A stretch of DNA of 64,000 bases from Methylobacterium sp. R2-1 (GTDB lineage: Bacteria > Pseudomonadota > Alphaproteobacteria > Rhizobiales > Beijerinckiaceae), in NCBI RefSeq assembly GCF_014191355.1, contig NZ_JACHWM010000001.1, positions 62,001 to 126,000 of the forward strand. The letters are read 5' to 3'. This document shows positions 9,532 through 19,552 of the stretch, piece after piece; position 1 is the first letter of the stretch, and every line of letters starts with the position of its first letter. A program made the position numbers and the translations under genes. A model generated the notes under the pieces. It was not told the origin of the DNA, searched no databases, and saw only the letters and a program-made list of their open reading frames with translations.

Positions 9532-12500
9532 ACCTCTCCGAACCCTTCATCCGACGGCCCGTCGCGACGACGCTGCTCACCATCGGCCTGCTCTTGGCCG
9601 GTCTGTTCGCCTATGTGCGTCTGCCGGTGGCGCCGCTGCCGCAGGTCGATTTCCCGGTCATCCTTGTTCAGGCGCAGATGGCCGGTGCTTCGCCGGAGAC
9701 CATGGCGACGACGGTGGCCGCGCCGCTGGAGCGGCGGCTCGGGGCCATTGCCGACGTCAACGAGATGACCTCGACGAGCTCCACGGGCACGGTGCGGATC
9801 GTCCTGCTGTTCGGCCTCAACCGCGACATCGACGGTGCGGCCCGCGACGTGCAGGCGGCGATCAACGCCGCGCGCGCCGACCTGCCGACCTCGCTGCGCA
9901 CCAACCCGACCTACCGCAAATTCAATCCGGCCGATTCACCGATCCTGATCCTCGGCCTCACCTCGGACACGCTGACGCCGGGCCAACTCTACGACTCCGC
10001 CGCCACGATCGTGCAGCAGCGGATGAGCCAGATCGAGGGTGTCGGCAACGTCGATATCGGCGGCTCCTCGCTCCCGGCGGTCAGGGTCGAGCTCGATCCA
10101 ACGGCCCTGTTCCACTACGGCATCGGCCTGGAGGGCATCCGCGCGGGACTGGCCTCGGCCAACGCCAACTCGCCCAAGGGCGACATAGTCGCGGGCGACC
10201 GCCGCTACCAGCTCTACGCCAACGACCAAGGCCGGCAGGCCTCCGATTATCGCGACATCGTCGTGGCCTATCGCAACGGCGCCGCCGTCCGGCTCGCAGA
10301 TGTCGGCGAGGTGGTCGATTCGGTCGAGGACAAGCGCAACCTCGGCCTCATCGACGGCAAGCCGGGCGTGATCCTATTCATCTACAAGCAGCCGGGCTCC
10401 AACGTCGTCGAGACGGTGGAGAGGGTCCGCGCGGCAATTCCGCAGGTGAAGGCGGCGCTGCCGGGCGACATCGACCTCAACATCTCCGGCGACCGCTCGG
10501 CCACGATCCGCGCCTCGCTGGCGAGCACCGAGGAGACGCTGATCATCGCGGTGATCCTCGTCATCTTCGTCACCTTCATCTTCCTACGATCATGGCGGGC
10601 GACGCTGATCCCGGCGGTGGCAGTGCCGATCTCGATCATCGGCACTTTCGCTGCGATGTGGATGCTCGACTACTCCCTCGACATCCTGTCGCTGATGGCG
10701 CTCATCATCGCGACCGGCTTCGTCGTGGACGACGCCATCGTCGTGCTCGAAAACATCCAACGCCACATCGAGGCGGGCAAGCCGAGGGTCGAGGCGGCCC
10801 TGCTCGGTGCCCGCGAGGTCGGCTTCACCGTGGTCTCGATGAGCCTGTCGCTCATCGCCGTGTTCCTGCCGATCCTGCTCATGGGCGGCATCGTCGGCCG
10901 GCTTTTCCAGGAATTCGCGGTCACGCTGTCGATGGCGATCCTCGTCTCGCTCGTGCTCTCACTGACGACGACGCCGATGATGTGCGCGCTGCTCCTCAAG
11001 CCGGAAGCGGAGATGCACGGGGGCAAGCGCCCCAACATCCTGCTGCGGGGATTGGAGGGCGGCTTCGACGCGTTGCTGCGGGGCTACGAGCGCAGCCTCG
11101 GCTTCGCCCTCCATCACCGCCGCCTGACGGCGCTCAGCGTGTTCATTGCGATCGGGCTCACGGTCTACGGCTACATCATCGTCCCGAAGGGCTTCTTCCC
11201 CGATCAGGATACCGGCCAGCTCATGGGCGGCATCCAGGCCGACCAGCGCATCTCGTTTCAGTCGATGAAGGACAAGCTGGAGCGGGCGAGTGCCATCGTG
11301 CAGGCGGACCCGGCGGTCGAGAGCATCGTCGGCTTCACAGGCGGGCGCGGCACCAACTCCGCCAACGTCTTCGTCGGGCTCAAACCTCTCGGCCAGCGCG
11401 ATTCCATCGAGAAGGTGATGAACCGGCTGCGGCCGAAGCTCGCCCAGGTCGCGGGCGCGCGCCTGTTCCTGTTCCCACGCCAGGATCTGCGAATGGGCGG
11501 GCGCCAGAGCTTCGCTCAGTACCAGTACACGCTCCAGGGCGACACGGCGGCCGAACTCTACGCCGCCTCGCCGAAGTTGCTGCAGGCGCTCCAGAAACGC
11601 ACCGACATCTTCGCCGACGTGACGTCCGACCAGCAGGAGGGCGGGCTCGAGAGCCGCCTCGTCATCGATCGGGCGACCGCCTTCCGCTACGGCATCACGC
11701 CCGACCAGATCGACAACACCCTCTACGACGCCTTCGGCCAGCGGCAGGTCTCGACGATCTACAACCCGCTCAATCAGTACCACGTGGTGATGGAGATCGC
11801 GCCGCGATACCTTCAGAACCCGGAGGTGCTGAAGACGATCTACGTCTCGACCACGGGCGGACGGGCGCGGGGCTCGGCCACCACCAACGCGGTCGCCGGC
11901 ACGGTGGCAGGGGGCGGGACCACGACCGCCTCGCAAGCCTCGACGTCCGGTACATCCACCACCGATACGGCCGCCACCATCGCTGCGGATTCGGCCCGCA
12001 ACGCCGCCTCCAACGCCATCGCCGCGAGCCGCGGCAGCGCCTCGTCGAGCGCGCCAGTGTCGAGCGCGAAGGAGACGATGGTTCCGCTCTCGGCCTTCGC
12101 CCGTTTCGAGACCGGCAACGCCCCGGTTCAGGTGGCGCACCAGGGCCTGTTCGTGGCCACGACCATCTCGTTCAACCTCGTGCCGGGTAAGAGCCTCGGC
12201 GAGGCCACCGCCGTGATCAACCAGACCATGCTCGATCTGCAATTGCCGCAGACGATCCACGGTGAGTTCGCAGGGGCGGCCAAGAGCTATCAGGAATCGG
12301 CCTCGCGCCAGCCGCTGCTGATCCTGGCGGCGCTGCTGGCCGTCTACGCCGTGCTCGGTATCCTCTACGAGAGCTACATCCACCCGATCACGATTCTCTC
12401 GACCCTGCCCTCGGCCGGGATCGGCGCCATCGTCGCGCTGCTCACGACGGGCACCGAGTTCACCATCATCGCCCTGATCGCGGTGTTCCTGCTGATCGGC

Positions 12501-12842
12501 ATCGTGAAGAAGAACGCGATCCTGATGATCGATTTCGCCATCGACGCGGAGCGGAACCGAGGATTGACGCCGGGGGACGCGATCTACGAGGCCTGCATCC
12601 TGCGCTTCCGTCCGATCATGATGACGACGCTCGCTGCCCTGCTCGGCGCGGCGCCGCTGATCATCGCCGGCGGCGAGGGTGCCGAGCTGCGCCGGCCGCT
12701 GGGCACGGCCATTGTCGGTGGACTCATCGTCAGCCAGATCCTGACCCTCTACACGACCCCGGTCGTCTACCTGTATCTCGACCGTCTCCGGCTCTGGGCG
12801 AAGCGTCGCCGGGGCGGACCCGCGACGGTGCCGGCCGAGTGA
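9528..12842 (+). CDS. mdtC: RND multidrug efflux permease (MdtC-like) with low-complexity insert
   Basis: The second RND pump, 1104 residues. The TTG at 9528 overlaps the mdtB stop by four bases and gives the expected N-terminus [20 protein letters not shown]; an open frame extends further upstream but lies inside mdtB. The proton-relay segment [14 protein letters not shown] is present, as is the C-terminal [19 protein letters not shown] block. It is about 60-70 residues longer than family norm because of an Ala/Ser/Thr/Gly-rich stretch at about residues 775-850 (bases 11850-12078), in the second periplasmic loop before [10 protein letters not shown]. The start codon, overlap and spacing suggest translational coupling to mdtB at similar levels. 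Confidence 0.93.
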   Translation: MNLSEPFIRRPVATTLLTIGLLLAGLFAYVRLPVAPLPQVDFPVILVQAQMAGASPETMATTVAAPLERRLGAIADVNEMTSTSSTGTVRIVLLFGLNRDIDGAARDVQAAINAARADLPTSLRTNPTYRKFNPADSPILILGLTSDTLTPGQLYDSAATIVQQRMSQIEGVGNVDIGGSSLPAVRVELDPTALFHYGIGLEGIRAGLASANANSPKGDIVAGDRRYQLYANDQGRQASDYRDIVVAYRNGAAVRLADVGEVVDSVEDKRNLGLIDGKPGVILFIYKQPGSNVVETVERVRAAIPQVKAALPGDIDLNISGDRSATIRASLASTEETLIIAVILVIFVTFIFLRSWRATLIPAVAVPISIIGTFAAMWMLDYSLDILSLMALIIATGFVVDDAIVVLENIQRHIEAGKPRVEAALLGAREVGFTVVSMSLSLIAVFLPILLMGGIVGRLFQEFAVTLSMAILVSLVLSLTTTPMMCALLLKPEAEMHGGKRPNILLRGLEGGFDALLRGYERSLGFALHHRRLTALSVFIAIGLTVYGYIIVPKGFFPDQDTGQLMGGIQADQRISFQSMKDKLERASAIVQADPAVESIVGFTGGRGTNSANVFVGLKPLGQRDSIEKVMNRLRPKLAQVAGARLFLFPRQDLRMGGRQSFAQYQYTLQGDTAAELYAASPKLLQALQKRTDIFADVTSDQQEGGLESRLVIDRATAFRYGITPDQIDNTLYDAFGQRQVSTIYNPLNQYHVVMEIAPRYLQNPEVLKTIYVSTTGGRARGSATTNAVAGTVAGGGTTTASQASTSGTSTTDTAATIAADSARNAASNAIAASRGSASSSAPVSSAKETMVPLSAFARFETGNAPVQVAHQGLFVATTISFNLVPGKSLGEATAVINQTMLDLQLPQTIHGEFAGAAKSYQESASRQPLLILAALLAVYAVLGILYESYIHPITILSTLPSAGIGAIVALLTTGTEFTIIALIAVFLLIGIVKKNAILMIDFAIDAERNRGLTPGDAIYEACILRFRPIMMTTLAALLGAAPLIIAGGEGAELRRPLGTAIVGGLIVSQILTLYTTPVVYLYLDRLRLWAKRRRGGPATVPAE

Positions 12843-12855
12843 GGATGGTTGTTTC

Positions 12856-14403
12856 GTGATCAGTGACTTGCGCGAAAGCCGCCCGCGTCGAGCGCGGAGG
12901 GAAGGGGCTGCGGTCCTGCTGCGCCTTTCAGGCGTCGCCGCGCTCGCCGCGACGACCTCCGGCTGCCTGGTCGGCCCCGACTATTCGCGTCCTTCCGTCG
13001 AGACGCCCCTCGCGTTCAAGCAGGGCGGTATGCGGGAGGACAGCCTCGCTTACGTCCAGGCGCAGAAGGGCTGGCGCCCGGCGGTGCCGAACGATGCGGC
13101 CGAGCGCGGCGACTGGTGGCGGGCCTTCAACGATCCGACCCTCGACCGGCTGATCCGCTCGATCGACGTCGACAACCAGAACCTCCGCGCCCAGATCGCG
13201 GTCTACGATCAGGCCCGCGCCCTCGTGGCGCAGGCCCGGGCCGCGCTGTTTCCCACGGTGATCGGCGCCCCCAGCATCACCCGCTCGCGGGCGCTGGGAA
13301 CCGAGCGCACGACGGTGTCGCTCCAGGGGCAGGCGAGTTGGGAACTCGACCTGTTCGGCGGCATCCGCCGCCAGATCGAGAGCGATGTGGCCTCCGCCCA
13401 AGCCTCGGCTGCCGACCTCGCCCTGGTGCGCCTCAGCCTCCAGGCGGAACTGGCGACGGCCTATCTTCAACTCCGCTACCAGGATGCCCTGAAGCGGGTG
13501 CTCCAGGAAAACGTCGAAGGCTTCAAGCGCAGCCTCGCGATCGCTGAGAACCAGTACAATGCGGGCGTGGCGGCCCGCTCCGACGTCATCACCGCACAGA
13601 CGCAGCTCCAGACCACCGAGGCCTCGCTGATCGCCGTCGATCTGCAGCGGGCCACCTTCGAGCACGCCGTGGCGATCCTGACCGGTCGGCCGCCCTCCGA
13701 GTTCAAGCTCCCGTTCTCGCCCCTGCCGGTGCGTCCCCCGTCGGTGCCGGTCGGCATCCCCTCCGACCTTTTGGAGCGCCGGCCCGACATTGCTCAGTCC
13801 GAGCGGCTGGTGCAGGCGCAGAGCGAGCAGATCGGTGTGGCGGTCTCCGCCTTCTTTCCCACGGTGACGCTCTCGGCCTCAGGCGGCTTTTCGGGCGCGA
13901 CCAGCAACGGCGTGTTCTCGGCGGCCAACCGCGTCTGGTCGATCGCCGCCAACGGCAGCCAAGTGTTCTTCGATGGCGGCGCCCGCGCCGCCGTGCTGCA
14001 ATCGGCGCGCGCTGCCTACGAGGCGGCGGTGGCCAATTACCGCCAGACGGTGTTGACCGCCTTCGGCGAGGTCGAGAACGGGTTGGCCGGTGTGCGCATC
14101 CTCGCGCGGCAGCAGGCGAAGCAGGATGAGGCTGTGGCCTCGGCGCGGCGGGCGGTCGAGATCGCACTCAACGAGTACCGGGCCGGTACGCAGAACTACA
14201 CCACCGTAGTGACGGCCCAGGCGCTGCAGATCAACAATGAGATCACAGCGCTGCAGATCCGTCTCAACCGCTTCACCACCGCCGTCTCGCTGATCCGGGC
14301 GCTGGGCGGCGGCTGGGATGCCCGCTCGCTGCCGACCGGCGAAGAGCTGAAGGGCGTGCGCCTGCCGATCGACGGAGGCTCGGCGGTTCGCACGGACGAG
14401 TAG
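12856..14403 (+). CDS. Outer-membrane efflux lipoprotein, NodT/OprM family
   Basis: The TolC-like channel of the efflux operon, 515 residues, starting with GTG 13 bases after mdtC. A signal peptide ends in a lipobox (TTSGC, Cys37 in this numbering), so the mature protein is lipid-anchored in the outer membrane. Two outer-membrane-efflux repeats follow: the first contains WWRAFNDPTLDRLI and the long helix ending near SWELDLFGGI; the second contains SDLLERRPDIAQSE and SQVFFDGGARAA. It completes a tripartite pump with the two permeases and the adaptor. No regulator gene is adjacent. Confidence 0.92.
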   Translation: MISDLRESRPRRARREGAAVLLRLSGVAALAATTSGCLVGPDYSRPSVETPLAFKQGGMREDSLAYVQAQKGWRPAVPNDAAERGDWWRAFNDPTLDRLIRSIDVDNQNLRAQIAVYDQARALVAQARAALFPTVIGAPSITRSRALGTERTTVSLQGQASWELDLFGGIRRQIESDVASAQASAADLALVRLSLQAELATAYLQLRYQDALKRVLQENVEGFKRSLAIAENQYNAGVAARSDVITAQTQLQTTEASLIAVDLQRATFEHAVAILTGRPPSEFKLPFSPLPVRPPSVPVGIPSDLLERRPDIAQSERLVQAQSEQIGVAVSAFFPTVTLSASGGFSGATSNGVFSAANRVWSIAANGSQVFFDGGARAAVLQSARAAYEAAVANYRQTVLTAFGEVENGLAGVRILARQQAKQDEAVASARRAVEIALNEYRAGTQNYTTVVTAQALQINNEITALQIRLNRFTTAVSLIRALGGGWDARSLPTGEELKGVRLPIDGGSAVRTDE

Positions 14404-14512
14404 GGTCGGCGGCGCAAGCAAGGCAGCTCGGCCGGAACATGGACCGCCTGCCTCTGTTGAAATTGGAATTCCATCGGTCGGCCCGTCGCTGGCCGACAGC
14501 CCCGGACGTTCC

Positions 14513-16021
14513 ATGTCTGATGCCTGCGTTCACGACAGCCCCGATCCGCCGCAGGCCCCGCCTTGCACCCTCGTGATCTTCGGTGCCGGCGGCGATCTCA
14601 CGAAGCGCCTCCTGATGCCCGCCCTCTACAATCTCGCGAGCGGTGGGCTGCTCGACCAAAAGTTCTCCATCCTCGGCGTCGATCATAACTCGCTCACCGA
14701 CGAAGGCTGGCGCGACGACCTGACCGCGACGATGGAATCCTTCACCAAGGACCCGTCCGCCGAGTTCCATGCCGAGCGGATTGATCCGCAGCCCTGGGGC
14801 TTTATTCGCGAGCGCCTGCACGTGATTCAGGGCGACTTTGCCGAGGAAGCCACGTTCAAGGATCTCGCCGGGCGCCTCACCGGCAATGTCGTGTTCTACC
14901 TTGCGGTCGCCGCCCGCTTCTTCGGGCCCGTGGTAGAAGGGCTGGGCAAGGCCGGCCTGCTCAAGCAGACCGACGGGGCCTTCCGCCGCATCGTCATCGA
15001 GAAGCCGTTCGGCGCCGATCTCGCTTCCGCCAAGGCGCTGAACGAGACCATCCTGGCGCAGGGCGACGAGAGCCAGTTCTACCGGATCGACCATTTCCTC
15101 GGGAAGGAGACGGTCCAGAGCATCCTGGCGATCCGCTTCGCCAACGCGATGCTGGAGCCGATCTGGCGGCGCGAATACGTCGACTACATCGAGATCACCG
15201 CCGCTGAGACGATCGGCGTCGAGGAGCGCGGCCGCTTCTACGAGCCGACGGGCGCGCTGCGTGACATGGTGCCCAACCACCTGTTCCAGCTTCTCACGAT
15301 GGTGGCGATGGAGCCGCCGGGTGCCTTCGACGCCGAGGCCGTACGCGACGAGAAGACCAAGCTGGTGACGGCGATCCGCCCGGTCACGCCGGAGAACGCG
15401 GTGCGCGGCCAGTACGCCGCCGGCCGCGAGGACGGACAGGACGCGGCGGCCTACGGCGACGAGCCGGACGTGGTCGAGGATTCACGGACCGAGACCTACG
15501 TCGCCCTCAAGCTCGAGATCGAGAACCCGCGCTGGTCCGGCGTGCCGTTCTACCTGCGCACCGGCAAGCGGCTGGCGGGACGGCGCACGGAAATCGCGAT
15601 TCACTTCAAGGCGCCGCCTTTCACCCTGTTTCGCGGGGCGGAGGGCCGCGGGCTCGTCCAGAACGTCATGCGCCTGCGGATCGACCCGGAGCCCGGCTCG
15701 GCCACGCGCCTGAACGTGAAGCGGCCGGGACCGCAGATGCATCTCGCCGCCATCGAGACCGGCTTCTGCTACGCCGACTTCTTCGACCCGGCGCCCACCG
15801 TCGGCTACGAGACGCTCCTCTACGACTGCATGATGGGCGACCCGACCCTGTTCCAGCGCGCCGACACCATCGAGGCGAGCTGGGCCGCCGTCGATCCGCT
15901 GATCCAGGCCTGGAAGGATGCGCCGGTGTGCTTCTATCCCGCGGGCAGCCCCGGGCCGAAGGAGGCGGACGAACTTTTGGGCCGGGACGGGCACGTCTGG
16001 CTGCCGCTGGGTGAGAAGTAG
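14513..16021 (+). CDS. zwf: Glucose-6-phosphate 1-dehydrogenase
   Basis: Oxidises glucose 6-phosphate to 6-phosphogluconolactone, feeding the Entner-Doudoroff and oxidative pentose phosphate routes and making NADPH. Length 502 residues, normal for the family. The NADP-binding loop is IFGAGGDLTKRLLMPALYNL (the usual GASGDL has Ala/Ser swaps). The active-site block RIDHFLGKETVQ contains the catalytic His, with EKPFG upstream. The middle contains MVPNHLFQLLTMVAMEPP, as expected. It follows the efflux operon by 109 bases and probably has its own promoter. Confidence 0.95.
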   Translation: MSDACVHDSPDPPQAPPCTLVIFGAGGDLTKRLLMPALYNLASGGLLDQKFSILGVDHNSLTDEGWRDDLTATMESFTKDPSAEFHAERIDPQPWGFIRERLHVIQGDFAEEATFKDLAGRLTGNVVFYLAVAARFFGPVVEGLGKAGLLKQTDGAFRRIVIEKPFGADLASAKALNETILAQGDESQFYRIDHFLGKETVQSILAIRFANAMLEPIWRREYVDYIEITAAETIGVEERGRFYEPTGALRDMVPNHLFQLLTMVAMEPPGAFDAEAVRDEKTKLVTAIRPVTPENAVRGQYAAGREDGQDAAAYGDEPDVVEDSRTETYVALKLEIENPRWSGVPFYLRTGKRLAGRRTEIAIHFKAPPFTLFRGAEGRGLVQNVMRLRIDPEPGSATRLNVKRPGPQMHLAAIETGFCYADFFDPAPTVGYETLLYDCMMGDPTLFQRADTIEASWAAVDPLIQAWKDAPVCFYPAGSPGPKEADELLGRDGHVWLPLGEK

Positions 16022-16035
16022 GGAAACATCTCCGC

Positions 16036-16110
16036 CGTCATTGCGCGCGTAAGCCAAGCAATCCAGCAGCGCGGCGCTATGGATTGCTTCGGCTTTGCCT
16101 CGCGATGACG
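16036..16110. repeat. Palindromic intergenic repeat element
   Basis: A 75-base imperfect palindrome: CGTCATTGCGCGCGTAAGCC...AAGCAATCCAG pairs with TGGATTGCTTCGGCTTTGCC...GATGACG around a short loop. It lies between the convergent zwf and leuB genes. The arms resemble short dispersed palindromes (REP/RPE-like) that I recall from Methylobacterium and Bradyrhizobium; no second copy was noticed in this window. It may also serve as a transcription end for both genes. Confidence 0.55.
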
Positions 16111-16120
16111 CGACGAGTCC

Positions 16121-17230
16121 TCAGCCCGCCTGTATCTCCAGCTCGCGCAGGATCGCGTCGCCCATTTCAGCGGTGCTGATCGGGGTCTGGCTCTCGCCGA
16201 CGATGTCGCGGGTGCGGGCGCCCGCGGCGAGCGCCCGGGTGATCGCGCCCTCCACGAGGTCGGCTGCCTCGCCGAGGCCGAAGGAGTAGCGCAGGCACAT
16301 GGCGAGCGAGCCGATCATCGCGATCGGGTTGGCGTAGCCCTTGCCGGCGATGTCGGGGGCCGAGCCGTGGACCGGCTCGTAGAGCGCCTTGCGGGTGCCG
16401 CGCGCGTCGGTCGCGCCGAGTGAGGCGGAGGGCAGCATGCCGAGCGAGCCGGTGAGCATCGCCGCGACGTCGGAGAGCACGTCGCCGAACAGATTGTCGG
16501 TCACCAGCACGTCGAACTGCTTCGGGCGCCGCACGAGCTGCATGGCGCAGTTGTCGGCCAGCACGTGCTCCAGCTCGACCTCGCTATAGTGCTCGGCATG
16601 AACGCGGGTGACAACCTCCTTCCACAGGACGCCGGTCTTCATCACGTTGTTCTTCTCGGCCGAGGCGACCCGGCCGGAGCGCTTGCGCGCGAGATCGAAG
16701 GCGACATGGGCGATCCGTTCGATCTCGGCCGTGGTATAGACCTGCGTATCGACCGCCCGCTTCGAGCCGTCTGCAAGCGTGGTGATCTCCTTCGGCTCGC
16801 CGAAATAGACGCCGCCGGTGAGCTCGCGCACGATCATGATGTCGAGGCCCTCGACCAGCTCGCGCTTCAGCGCCGAGGCGTCCGCCAGCGCCGGGTAGCA
16901 GATCGCCGGGCGTAGGTTGGCGAACAAGCCGAGATCCTTGCGCAGGCGCAGCAGGCCGGCCTCCGGGCGGATGTCGTAGGCGACACCGTTCCATTTCGGT
17001 CCGCCGACCGCACCGAGCAGGATCGCGTCGGCCGCGTCGGCGCGGGCGAGCGTCTCGTCGGCGAGTGGCTTGCCGTGGACGTCGATGGCCGCGCCGCCGA
17101 CGAGATCGCGCTCGGTCTCGAAATCGGCGAGACCCGCGCGCTTGAGGCAGCCGACCAGCTTCTCGACCTCGGCCATCACCTCGGGGCCGATGCCGTCGCC
17201 GGGCAGGAGCAGAAGCTTGTAGGTGGTCAT
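16121..17230 (-). CDS. leuB: 3-isopropylmalate dehydrogenase
   Basis: The third step of leucine biosynthesis: NAD-dependent oxidation and decarboxylation of 3-isopropylmalate. It has 369 residues from [19 protein letters not shown]. Family marks: [28 protein letters not shown], the catalytic-site [26 protein letters not shown] (catalytic Lys region), [20 protein letters not shown] and the NAD-binding [20 protein letters not shown]. An in-frame start 33 bases upstream lacks family similarity. Other leu genes are not nearby. Confidence 0.96.
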   Translation of the reverse strand: MTTYKLLLLPGDGIGPEVMAEVEKLVGCLKRAGLADFETERDLVGGAAIDVHGKPLADETLARADAADAILLGAVGGPKWNGVAYDIRPEAGLLRLRKDLGLFANLRPAICYPALADASALKRELVEGLDIMIVRELTGGVYFGEPKEITTLADGSKRAVDTQVYTTAEIERIAHVAFDLARKRSGRVASAEKNNVMKTGVLWKEVVTRVHAEHYSEVELEHVLADNCAMQLVRRPKQFDVLVTDNLFGDVLSDVAAMLTGSLGMLPSASLGATDARGTRKALYEPVHGSAPDIAGKGYANPIAMIGSLAMCLRYSFGLGEAADLVEGAITRALAAGARTRDIVGESQTPISTAEMGDAILRELEIQAG

Positions 17231-17310
17231 GGGGCTGTAATCCGGGCTGATGGCACGCGCCACGTCGCCCGCGCTCTATCGGCGCGGCCCGGCCCCCGCA
17301 AGTCCGTCTC

Positions 17311-17628
17311 TTATCCTGGGCGTTTGGCCGAGCGGAACGGGCGCAGCATCCAGGCCATGCGCCCGACCTCGTCCTCGTCCGGGCGCTTGCCGGAGCGGAC
17401 GGCCCGCTCGGGCGCGGAGGAGCCGATTTCGTGGACGATCTGCCCGAGCAGGGGCGGGATCTCCTGGCCGTACTCGTCGAGGAGCACGGCGGCGTCCAGC
17501 AGGGCCTGGACCTGATCGTCAGGAATCGGACGGCTCATGATCTGCGCGTCGAGCGCCTGATCGGCCAGCAATGTCGCGAGGCGGGAGACCTCCGACAGAC
17601 CGGCCGGTGCCGAGAGACCGCTGCTCAT
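17311..17628 (-). CDS. Hypothetical protein, about 105 residues
   Basis: A small soluble protein starting MSSGLSAPAGLSEVSRLA; an alternative start is at 17661. It is helical and acidic in the first half (DDQVQALLDAAVLLDEYGQEI) and ends in a basic tail. No family was recognised. It lies 80 bases upstream of leuB on the same strand, so it may share its transcript, and it is divergent from the secreted protein gene at 17795. Confidence 0.5.
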   Translation of the reverse strand: MSSGLSAPAGLSEVSRLATLLADQALDAQIMSRPIPDDQVQALLDAAVLLDEYGQEIPPLLGQIVHEIGSSAPERAVRSGKRPDEDEVGRMAWMLRPFRSAKRPG

Positions 17629-17794
17629 CGATGGGATGCCCTCTTGATCGAACGGACACACACGATAATCCGTGTTGGTGAGCCAATCCTTTCACCATGT
17701 TCGGTTCTCGCGTGTCGAAAACGACCTGATCGTGATGGGGAAGGGCTGCGGAGGTTGCTTCCCGAAAGTGGGCTGGTAGGGCTAAGGTTTCGCC

Positions 17795-19393
17795 GTGCAC
17801 AAGCCGCGCCTTTTTCCCTCCTTCGCCGCAGGATGCGGTTCCCTCGAGTCCGAAGCCGGACCTGTTCCACGCGGGGCGGGGGTCTCCGCTCTCGCACTGG
17901 CCATGCTCGCGATGCCGGTCATCCCGTCCCAGGCCGGGTCGTCCCGCGGCGGTAACAGCGCTTGCTTCGTCACCGGCGGCGGTGCCCTGGAGATCTGCCG
18001 GTCGGCGGACGAGGCCGAGGGCGTCTACGCCCTGCCGCCGCCCTGCCGCTTCGTCCATGACGTGCAGATCCTTCGCCTCAAGGAGGCCGGGCCGCCGGGC
18101 CCGCTCCAGGTGATCTACCGGTCCGAGCCCCCTCGCTCGGGCGGTCGCCGCGGCGAGGACGCCTGCCAGTCCGATCTGCGCGCCACGGATCCGACGGCGG
18201 GAGGCGCCGTGCGCATCGGCCGGCAGATCGAGACGCTGGCGACGATCCTGCCGCCGACCGATCCGCGCTTCTGGAGCGAGGGGCTCAAGGGGGCCGGCGC
18301 GGCGCGGGCCGAACAGCCGCGCCGCCGCAGCCGGGCGAGCCGGCAGGCGCGACGCGAGGCCCGCCGGGCGGCGCGCGAGGCGGGGCAAGGGGACAAGCCG
18401 GCGGACAAGATGACCTTCCGTGCCCAGGCGCCCGCGCCGGAGGACGATCCGTCCGGCAACGCGATGATCGTCGCCGGGCGCGATTGGGCGGGCGATCCGT
18501 ACTACGCCATCCTCGCCACCGCGACGGAGCCGTCGGGAGAGGGGCGCCGCCGGGTCCTGGTGCAGGCCCGGACCTACGACTTCCAGAGCCTCGACCTGCG
18601 CGTCGAGGCCGATCCCGGCACCGAGTGGAGGCCGTTCGGGGCGCCTCCCTCGGAGGAGAGGGGGCGTCGGCGCGGGCGCGCACGGCCGGCGGCGGGAAAG
18701 CCCGCCCCCGTGCTCGACGACGCCGGCAAACCGATCGTCGGGAACTGCGCCGCGCCGGATTTCGAGGCACGCGGCCTGACCGGTTCGATCAGCGTCATCG
18801 ATCGCGTCTACCACTACTTCTACACCGACGTGCTGCCCGCCGATTGCGAGGCGCCGCGGAACAAACGGCGGATGGCGCTGTATCTGCGCACGAGCCGCGA
18901 CCCGCTCGCGGAGCGCACGTGGTCGGCGCCCGTCACGCTGATGGAGAATCTGCCCGCCGAGACCGAGATCCGTGTGGCCAAGGCGCGGGGCATGGACCGT
19001 TGGGCCGTGGCCTATTCCTGCTCACGGCCGGTCACCGTCTCCGGCGGACCCGTCGCCGACATCTGCCTGCACTACACCGCCGACCTCTCGCCCGGCAGCA
19101 TCACCGCGCTGACGCTCTATTCGGAACCCGTCGCCGCCGGCCATTCCACCGCCTATCTCGGCCTGCGCTCCGGGGGCGACGCGCTGGGGCGCTTCACCCG
19201 TGACGGCTTCGGCTGGATGACCGACCGCTACGGCAACCTCGACGCACCCGCGATCTACCCCGACAAGGGTGGCTTCCTGACTTGGCTCGATCGCCGGGCG
19301 CCCCGGATCGACGGCAGCGACGCCTCCTCGCTCTACGGGCGGCCGGTCTACTGGGCGACCTGGACCGTGCGGCCCCGCCCCACCCAACCCTGA
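17795..19393 (+). CDS. Secreted protein of unknown function
   Basis: 532 residues from a GTG start. A hydrophobic segment with an Ala-x-Ala-like end (GVSALALAMLAMPVIPSQAG, about residues 29-48) suggests export. The mature region has repeated strand-turn patterns such as YYAILATATEP, YHYFYTDVLPADC and RWAVAYSCSRPV, with several Cys, compatible with a beta-propeller-like periplasmic protein. Two Arg/Ala-rich low-complexity stretches (about residues 175-200 and 285-305) interrupt it. The C-terminal part (DRYGNLDAPAIYPD, FLTWLDRRAPRIDG) has the look of glycoside-hydrolase-type propellers, but no catalytic set could be identified. No function is assigned. Confidence 0.65.
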   Translation: MHKPRLFPSFAAGCGSLESEAGPVPRGAGVSALALAMLAMPVIPSQAGSSRGGNSACFVTGGGALEICRSADEAEGVYALPPPCRFVHDVQILRLKEAGPPGPLQVIYRSEPPRSGGRRGEDACQSDLRATDPTAGGAVRIGRQIETLATILPPTDPRFWSEGLKGAGAARAEQPRRRSRASRQARREARRAAREAGQGDKPADKMTFRAQAPAPEDDPSGNAMIVAGRDWAGDPYYAILATATEPSGEGRRRVLVQARTYDFQSLDLRVEADPGTEWRPFGAPPSEERGRRRGRARPAAGKPAPVLDDAGKPIVGNCAAPDFEARGLTGSISVIDRVYHYFYTDVLPADCEAPRNKRRMALYLRTSRDPLAERTWSAPVTLMENLPAETEIRVAKARGMDRWAVAYSCSRPVTVSGGPVADICLHYTADLSPGSITALTLYSEPVAAGHSTAYLGLRSGGDALGRFTRDGFGWMTDRYGNLDAPAIYPDKGGFLTWLDRRAPRIDGSDASSLYGRPVYWATWTVRPRPTQP

Positions 19394-19552
19394 GCCGGTG
19401 ACGATTTCGGCCCGACGTTCGACAGAAGGATGAGCGGCCCTCGCGCCGGCGTCGATGATGGGAGACCTTGGACGCTCTTCGCTGCCGGACATTGTCCCGG
19501 TGCGTGAGACGCGCGGTGAGAGGGGCTCTCGAGGGCGCGAAAGGAGCAGGCC

